Assembly (NCBI GenBank): GCA_964584415.1
Contig: CAZOZX010000067.1
Coordinates: 1-10,983 of the forward strand
Reading direction: 5' to 3'
Origin: PHAA01 sp964584415
Lineage (GTDB): Bacteria > Bacillota > Syntrophomonadia > Syntrophomonadales > Syntrophomonadaceae
Length of the DNA stretch: 10,983 nucleotides
The translations under genes were made by a program, and so were the position numbers. A model generated the notes under the pieces. It had not been told where the DNA came from, ran no database searches, and saw only the letters and a list, made by a program, of their open reading frames with translations. This document shows, one piece after another, positions 7,231 through 10,983 of the stretch (the stretch's first letter is position 1; each line of letters begins with the position of its first letter).

Positions 7231-8046
7231 GTGAAGGTATTGGTGGTAAATAATAAAAGGCTTACGGATACCGTGGAAATGGGTGAAAGGGTGGCTTCGC
7301 TGCTTCGCCGCTGGGGTAATGAGGTATTGGTTGATAGCAGCAGCGAAGATGCAACCACAGAAGAGTTCGACTCCATAATCGTTCTGGGTGGAGATGGGAC
7401 CATGATCCGGGCCGCGCGCCAGTATGCTGACCGCAATATACCGATCTTAGGTGTGAATATGGGGACCGTAGGTTTTCTCAGCAATATCCGGGCAGCTGAG
7501 TTGGAGTATCACCTGCAGCGCTTTCTCAACCAAGATTACGAGATCGAGGAAAGAATGCTGCAGAAGGTCATCGTGAATCAGGACGATACAATATTAGGTG
7601 ATTATTTCAGCCTCAATGAGGTGAGTGTTAAATCCAAGTGTCCGCGCGTATTATCTTTGGATGTTCAAATAGAGGGATTTAAACACGGAGTATACCGGGG
7701 AGATGGAATAATTATAGCCACCCCCAGCGGCTCTACCGCATATTCGTTATCTTGCGGCGGGCCGGTTATTGACCCCGCTTTGGATGTGTTTGTTCTTACC
7801 CCGGTTAATTCATACATATTAAATAAACGCCCGCTGGTCATCGCTGCGGAAAAACATATTGATATTACACCCCTTGATGGGGAACAGATCTATGTATCGA
7901 TTGATGGGCAAATAAGCATAGATGTTAGGAAAAACTCCTCCATTACTATTCGGATGGCTGAAAATAAATTACGCCTGGTTAACATGAAACCGAGACATTT
8001 CTTCAAAACCATAAGAAAACGCCTGCATCGTGATGATAATTATTGA
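7231..8046 (+). CDS. nadK: NAD kinase
   Basis: A 271-residue cytoplasmic enzyme that phosphorylates NAD to NADP with ATP or polyphosphate. Diagnostic motifs are present: G-G-D-G-T at 53-57 with catalytic D55, NMGTVGFLS (76-84), N129-E130 in the substrate site, and the glycine-rich GDGIIIATPSGSTAYSLSCG (157-176). The usual segment P-I-C-P-H-S-L before R-P-L-V-I reads P-V-N-S-Y-I-L here, so the common histidine is missing; the rest is normal and activity is expected. Start GTG at 7231 is nine bases after GGAGG (7217-7221), which sits at the end of tlyA; the gap to tlyA is 4 bases. The order tlyA, nadK, argR, recN is conserved in spore-forming Firmicutes. Confidence 0.96.
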   Translation: MKVLVVNNKRLTDTVEMGERVASLLRRWGNEVLVDSSSEDATTEEFDSIIVLGGDGTMIRAARQYADRNIPILGVNMGTVGFLSNIRAAELEYHLQRFLNQDYEIEERMLQKVIVNQDDTILGDYFSLNEVSVKSKCPRVLSLDVQIEGFKHGVYRGDGIIIATPSGSTAYSLSCGGPVIDPALDVFVLTPVNSYILNKRPLVIAAEKHIDITPLDGEQIYVSIDGQISIDVRKNSSITIRMAENKLRLVNMKPRHFFKTIRKRLHRDDNY

Positions 8047-8096
8047 TAACCAGCCGTAAAGTCACAATGATTAGTCCGGTTGAAAGGGGAACTGCC

Positions 8097-8543
8097 ATGA
8101 AATCCAGAAGACATTTTGCGATTAGAGAGATTCTAGGAAGTGAGCGGATCAGTACCCAGGAGGAACTTTGTGAGGCTTTACGGGACAAAGGATTTGATGT
8201 GACCCAGGCTACGGTTTCGAGGGACATTAAGGAATTAAGATTGCTGAAAGTCCCAGCCGACAATGGTTATCGTTATGCATGGCCGGAAAATAAAGTGCCT
8301 TTGCAATCTCAAATAAGAATAAAACGGGTTTTTGGCGATTCGGTGATAAGCCTGGACTCAAGTGAAAATATAATTGTAATAAAAACCCTTCCAGGTGCGG
8401 CCCAATCGATAGGCTCTTTGATCGACGCGCTGGACAATCCTCACATACTAGGTACAGTAGCCGGCGATGATACGATTTTCCTGGTGGTACGGGCCAGAAA
8501 GTTTCTTAAGGAAGTGACAAACTACTTCGAGGGTCTGATGTAG
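8097..8543 (+). CDS. argR: Arginine repressor ArgR
   Basis: A 148-residue transcription factor (AhrC in Bacillus). The N-terminal winged helix domain (about 1-65) contains ISTQEELCEALRDKGFDVTQ and the recognition helix A-T-V-S-R-D-I-K-E-L (38-47). The C-terminal domain, which forms the hexamer and binds arginine, has GTVAGDDTIFLVVR (119-132), with the G-D-D arginine contact at 123-125. Proteins of this family repress arginine synthesis and may activate its breakdown when arginine is plentiful. The frame is open back to a TTG at 8043, but the ATG at 8097 follows AAAGGGGA (8083-8090) by six bases and gives the standard length, so it is preferred. The 50-base gap to nadK is the largest inside this gene run; no ARG box was recognised by eye. 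Confidence 0.95.
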   Translation: MKSRRHFAIREILGSERISTQEELCEALRDKGFDVTQATVSRDIKELRLLKVPADNGYRYAWPENKVPLQSQIRIKRVFGDSVISLDSSENIIVIKTLPGAAQSIGSLIDALDNPHILGTVAGDDTIFLVVRARKFLKEVTNYFEGLM

Positions 8544-8546
8544 ATT

Positions 8547-10244
8547 ATGCTGGAAGAATTATATGTAAACAATTTTGTGCTGATAGACGAAATGTCAATC
8601 CAGTTTACTCGTGGCATTAACGTGCTGAGCGGAGAAACTGGCGCCGGTAAATCGATAATTATCGATGCCCTGGGTTTATTAATGGGTGATCGGATCAATA
8701 ATGACTTCATTCGGGATGTCGGCCGCAAGGCTATAGTCGAGGGAGTCTTTGATGTGAGCAGCAATGATGATGCTCGCATTTTTTTATCCAGGCAGGGCTT
8801 GCTGGATGAGGATGAAGAAGCTGCTGCCGTAATATTGAGCCGGGAGATTCACCCGGGCGGCAAATCGACCGCCCGAATAAACAGACGTCCGGTGACCGTT
8901 GCTGCCTTAAAGGCTTTAAGTGGTTATCTGGTGGATATGCATCTCCAGGATGACCGCCAAAATATTATTAAGCCAGCCTATTACATTGATTATGTAGACG
9001 GATTTGCAGGTGAAACCAGCGGATTGCTGGATGAAGTAGCTGCCAGTTACCGTTTGCTGACAAGCAAAGAAAAACAGCTGGAAGAACTACGACATTATTA
9101 TCAAAATCGAAACCAGAGGTTGGATTTTATTGACTATCAAATAAAAGAGATAGAAACCGCTGGGCTGCGTGAAGATGAAGAAGAAGAGTTAATGTTGAAA
9201 CGCGATAGAATCAAGAATGCTGCGAAATTACTGCAAGGGGCCAAGCAGATACTGGCGTTGATCCATAGTTCAGGGGAGGTGCCCAGTGCCCACGACCAGA
9301 TAGCCACCGGACTGGATGTAGCCCATTCTTTACAAAATGATACCTTCTTCGCTTCACTGATAGAACCGTTGGAAAATATATATTTTTCCCTCCAGGAGAT
9401 TTCCGGGCAGGTAACAGAGTTTGGCAGAGATTTGGATTTTGAGCCAGGTCAACTCGAAGAAATAGAGAATCGTCTGTATACGATATCTCGCCTTAAAAGC
9501 AAATACGGCGATAGCATTAGGGACATTCTCAGTCACTTGGATGCGGCTCGGGAGGAAAAACAGACCTTGCTGGCGAGTGAGGGAAGGGTAGATGAGCTTC
9601 AGCAAGAAATTGAGCAGATAAGGCTTGATTATTCACAAAAAGCTGGACAGCTCAGTGAATATCGCCGCCAGGGGGCTGCCCAACTTGAGAAAAAAGTACG
9701 CGGAGAGCTTTTGGACCTGAATATGCCTAACCTAATTTTTGAGGTCAGGTTGAGTGTTACAGACAAACCCACCAGTAAGGGAATGGATGAAGCCGAGTTC
9801 ATGTTCTCACCCAATCCGGGGGAGGAATTGAGACCGGTAGGCAAGATCGCTTCAGGCGGTGAAATATCGCGTTTCATCCTGGCTCTTAAGACTGCCCTTG
9901 CGGACGTTTACAGAACTCCTACCCTAATTTTTGATGAAATTGACGTTGGATTAGGGGGAGAAGCCTTGAATTCGGTAGCCCGTAAACTAGATGAACTCTC
10001 CCAGCAGCATCAGTTGATATTAGTGACCCATTCACCCCAGGTGGCCAGCTATGGCCGGCAAAATTTCATTGTCGCTAAATCTGTATCTGAGGGCCGGACC
10101 TTTACTATGATTAAACCCCTCAGTGATGAAGAAAAAACAATTGAAATTGCCCGCATGCTGGATGGGGATGGTTACTCCTCTCTCACCCTGGAGCACGCCC
10201 AAGCTATGATTTCCTCAGCTAAAAAGAATTCCAAAATCAAATAG
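8547..10244 (+). CDS. recN: DNA repair ATPase RecN
   Basis: A 565-residue SMC-like protein for double-strand break repair, of normal family length. N-terminal N-N-F-V-L-I-D and Walker A GETGAGKS (29-36) are followed by coiled-coil arms (roughly 155-230 and 300-390, rich in E, K, Q and L). The C-terminal half has the ABC signature A-S-G-G-E-I-S-R (435-442; usual form S-G-G-E-L-S-R), Walker B TLIFDEID (459-466) and the switch histidine H495 in VTHSPQVA. The N-terminal motif usually reading D-I-H-G-Q-H-E-H-Q is D-M-H-L-Q-D-D-R-Q (130-138), an unusual change near the ATP site (Q-loop region). The start ATG lies three bases after the argR stop; the nearest ribosome-like sequence, GAGGGT (8529-8534), is 12 bases away and weak, so translation probably depends on coupling to argR. 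No SOS (DinR/LexA) box was seen directly upstream. Confidence 0.95.
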   Translation: MLEELYVNNFVLIDEMSIQFTRGINVLSGETGAGKSIIIDALGLLMGDRINNDFIRDVGRKAIVEGVFDVSSNDDARIFLSRQGLLDEDEEAAAVILSREIHPGGKSTARINRRPVTVAALKALSGYLVDMHLQDDRQNIIKPAYYIDYVDGFAGETSGLLDEVAASYRLLTSKEKQLEELRHYYQNRNQRLDFIDYQIKEIETAGLREDEEEELMLKRDRIKNAAKLLQGAKQILALIHSSGEVPSAHDQIATGLDVAHSLQNDTFFASLIEPLENIYFSLQEISGQVTEFGRDLDFEPGQLEEIENRLYTISRLKSKYGDSIRDILSHLDAAREEKQTLLASEGRVDELQQEIEQIRLDYSQKAGQLSEYRRQGAAQLEKKVRGELLDLNMPNLIFEVRLSVTDKPTSKGMDEAEFMFSPNPGEELRPVGKIASGGEISRFILALKTALADVYRTPTLIFDEIDVGLGGEALNSVARKLDELSQQHQLILVTHSPQVASYGRQNFIVAKSVSEGRTFTMIKPLSDEEKTIEIARMLDGDGYSSLTLEHAQAMISSAKKNSKIK

Positions 10245-10279
10245 AATTAACAACTCAAACAGCAGGTCACTACTGGATA

Positions 10280-10322
10280 TTTCAGTATATTACGGCGGGG
10301 ACAAGGGGACAATATACTGAAA
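10280..10322. repeat. 12-bp inverted repeat upstream of spoIVB
   Basis: TTTCAGTATATT (10280-10291) pairs perfectly with AATATACTGAAA (10311-10322) around a 19-base loop containing GGGGACAAGGGGAC. There is no T tract after it on either strand (the flanking A run is on the wrong side), so it is not an intrinsic terminator. It could be an operator, a leader structure or a small repeat element. It encloses the candidate sigma-F promoter. Confidence 0.8.
10284..10314 (+). promoter_or_regulatory. Candidate sigma-F (forespore) promoter of spoIVB
   Basis: AGTATA (10284-10289) and GGGGACAATA (10305-10314) are 15 bases apart. The sigma-F consensus as I recall it is W-G-C-A-T-A, about 15 bases, then GGNRAYAMTW: the -10 matches at all ten positions and the -35 at five of six. 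Transcription would start near 10321, just before the AGGAGG ribosome site at 10329-10334. In Bacillus subtilis spoIVB is made in the forespore under sigma-F and mainly sigma-G, so the position makes sense. No good sigma-G -10 at the right spacing was seen. Confidence 0.5.
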
Positions 10323-10343
10323 AAATTCAGGAGGAAATGCTTT

Positions 10344-10983
10344 TTGAATAGATTTCGTCCCCAGATCGGTATTGTCCTATCACTGCTATTTTTAGCCCTA
10401 TGCCTTAATCCCCAGGTGAAAACCATATTGCGGCTTCCAGCCACTCAGAAGATGGTGGTGGGGGAGACCAGCCTCATAAATCTGGGACTTTCGGAAAAAG
10501 TACAGCGCTCATTGGAATTGAGGGTTGGGCCCATCCGTAATGTTTTTGCTGCCAGAGAGGACCCTGCGGTAAGCATTTCCCGCAGTGCAGACGGTTATGA
10601 GATTATGGCCCTAAAGCCGGGTACAGCTGACATCAGTCTCAATCTGTGGGGATTAATACCGATTAAATCTATTGAAATCCAATCCGTGCCGCCCAAGAGG
10701 GTGGTAGTGGGAGGACACTCCATCGGAGTCTTTTTGCAATCCAACGGTATAATGGTGGTCGGCTTTGCCCCGATAACCGGTGACGGGAGTCAGAAGTTTT
10801 ATCCGGGACGTGATGCCGGGATCGAAATAGGGGATTTGATTCTTAAAGCCGGGGGACAAACCGTCAGCACCGAAATGGATCTGGCCCAGGTAATTGACCG
10901 GCAAGGGGCAAATTCGATCCTGTTTACTATTAATCGCAGGGGTAAAGAGATGGATGTGCCTATTACCCCAATCCACTGTGCAG
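10344..10983 (+). CDS. spoIVB: SpoIVB sporulation serine peptidase, N-terminal half
   Basis: The first 213 residues of a protein that normally has about 400-440; the rest is outside the window. A membrane anchor is visible at residues 8-22 (IGIVLSLLFLALCLN), followed by an extracytoplasmic region and a PDZ domain (about 120-200) with the typical V-V-G-G-H-S-I-G-V (121-129), VVGFAPI (138-144) and A-G-I-E-I-G-D-L-I (158-166). The S55 peptidase domain with its catalytic serine lies beyond the right edge. In sporulation SpoIVB is secreted from the forespore into the intermembrane space and cleaves SpoIVFA, which releases pro-sigma-K processing in the mother cell. The start TTG follows AGGAGG (10329-10334) by nine bases. 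An ATG at 10337 is nearer but hits a stop after four codons, so it is not the start. Position directly after recN is standard in spore formers. Confidence 0.93.
   Translation, partial: MNRFRPQIGIVLSLLFLALCLNPQVKTILRLPATQKMVVGETSLINLGLSEKVQRSLELRVGPIRNVFAAREDPAVSISRSADGYEIMALKPGTADISLNLWGLIPIKSIEIQSVPPKRVVVGGHSIGVFLQSNGIMVVGFAPITGDGSQKFYPGRDAGIEIGDLILKAGGQTVSTEMDLAQVIDRQGANSILFTINRRGKEMDVPITPIHCA

Noticed and set aside
10280..10322. Intrinsic terminator after recN
   Set aside because: The stem is AT-rich with a long loop and has no T tract following it on either strand.
10337..10351. ATG start for spoIVB or leader peptide
   Set aside because: The frame stops after four codons; TTG at 10344 gives the SpoIVB frame with suitable ribosome spacing.

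Overview
The window looks like chromosome of an endospore-forming, probably anaerobic, Gram-positive bacterium of the Clostridia. The main evidence is the gene order dxs, tlyA, NAD kinase, argR, recN, spoIVB, which is typical of spore-forming Firmicutes, with the SpoIVB sporulation protease at the right edge. The intermediate GC content, frequent TTG/GTG starts and an OLE RNA locus would suit a Syntrophomonas-like or related thermophilic/anaerobic clostridium, but the genus is inferred only.

Left part (1-2399, all minus strand): the N-terminal part of a universal stress protein, a cysteine desulfurase-like class V aminotransferase, and a DsrE/DsrF-like sulfur-relay protein. The last two lie head to tail and may be cotranscribed, which suggests a small sulfur-handling unit. 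From 2400 to 2724 is a divergent intergenic region with a possible promoter for a small acidic protein (2725-3102) that contains two copies of one roughly 33-residue motif. A strong intrinsic terminator (3135-3163) closes this gene.

Middle (3293-4518): an extended -10 promoter is followed by about 600 bases that are highly structured and carry no credible gene. Immediately after it lies a small multi-pass membrane protein with a D-x-x-x-D motif, then dxs. This arrangement matches the known OLE (ornate, large, extremophilic) RNA and its membrane partner OapA, which sit among isoprenoid genes in Firmicutes. It is the most remarkable system here: a large noncoding RNA that forms a membrane-bound ribonucleoprotein. 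It is known, not new, but its biochemical role is still poorly understood.

Right part (4523-10983, all plus strand): dxs (isoprenoid precursor entry), tlyA (S4-FtsJ rRNA methyltransferase-like), NAD kinase, argR and recN follow with gaps of 3-50 bases or short overlap, so they are probably one operon read from the OLE promoter. After a 99-base gap comes the start of spoIVB. That gap holds a 12-bp inverted repeat and, inside it, a match to the forespore sigma-F promoter consensus. Genes usually found just upstream of dxs in this cluster (xseA, xseB, ispA) are absent; the OLE locus starts the unit instead.
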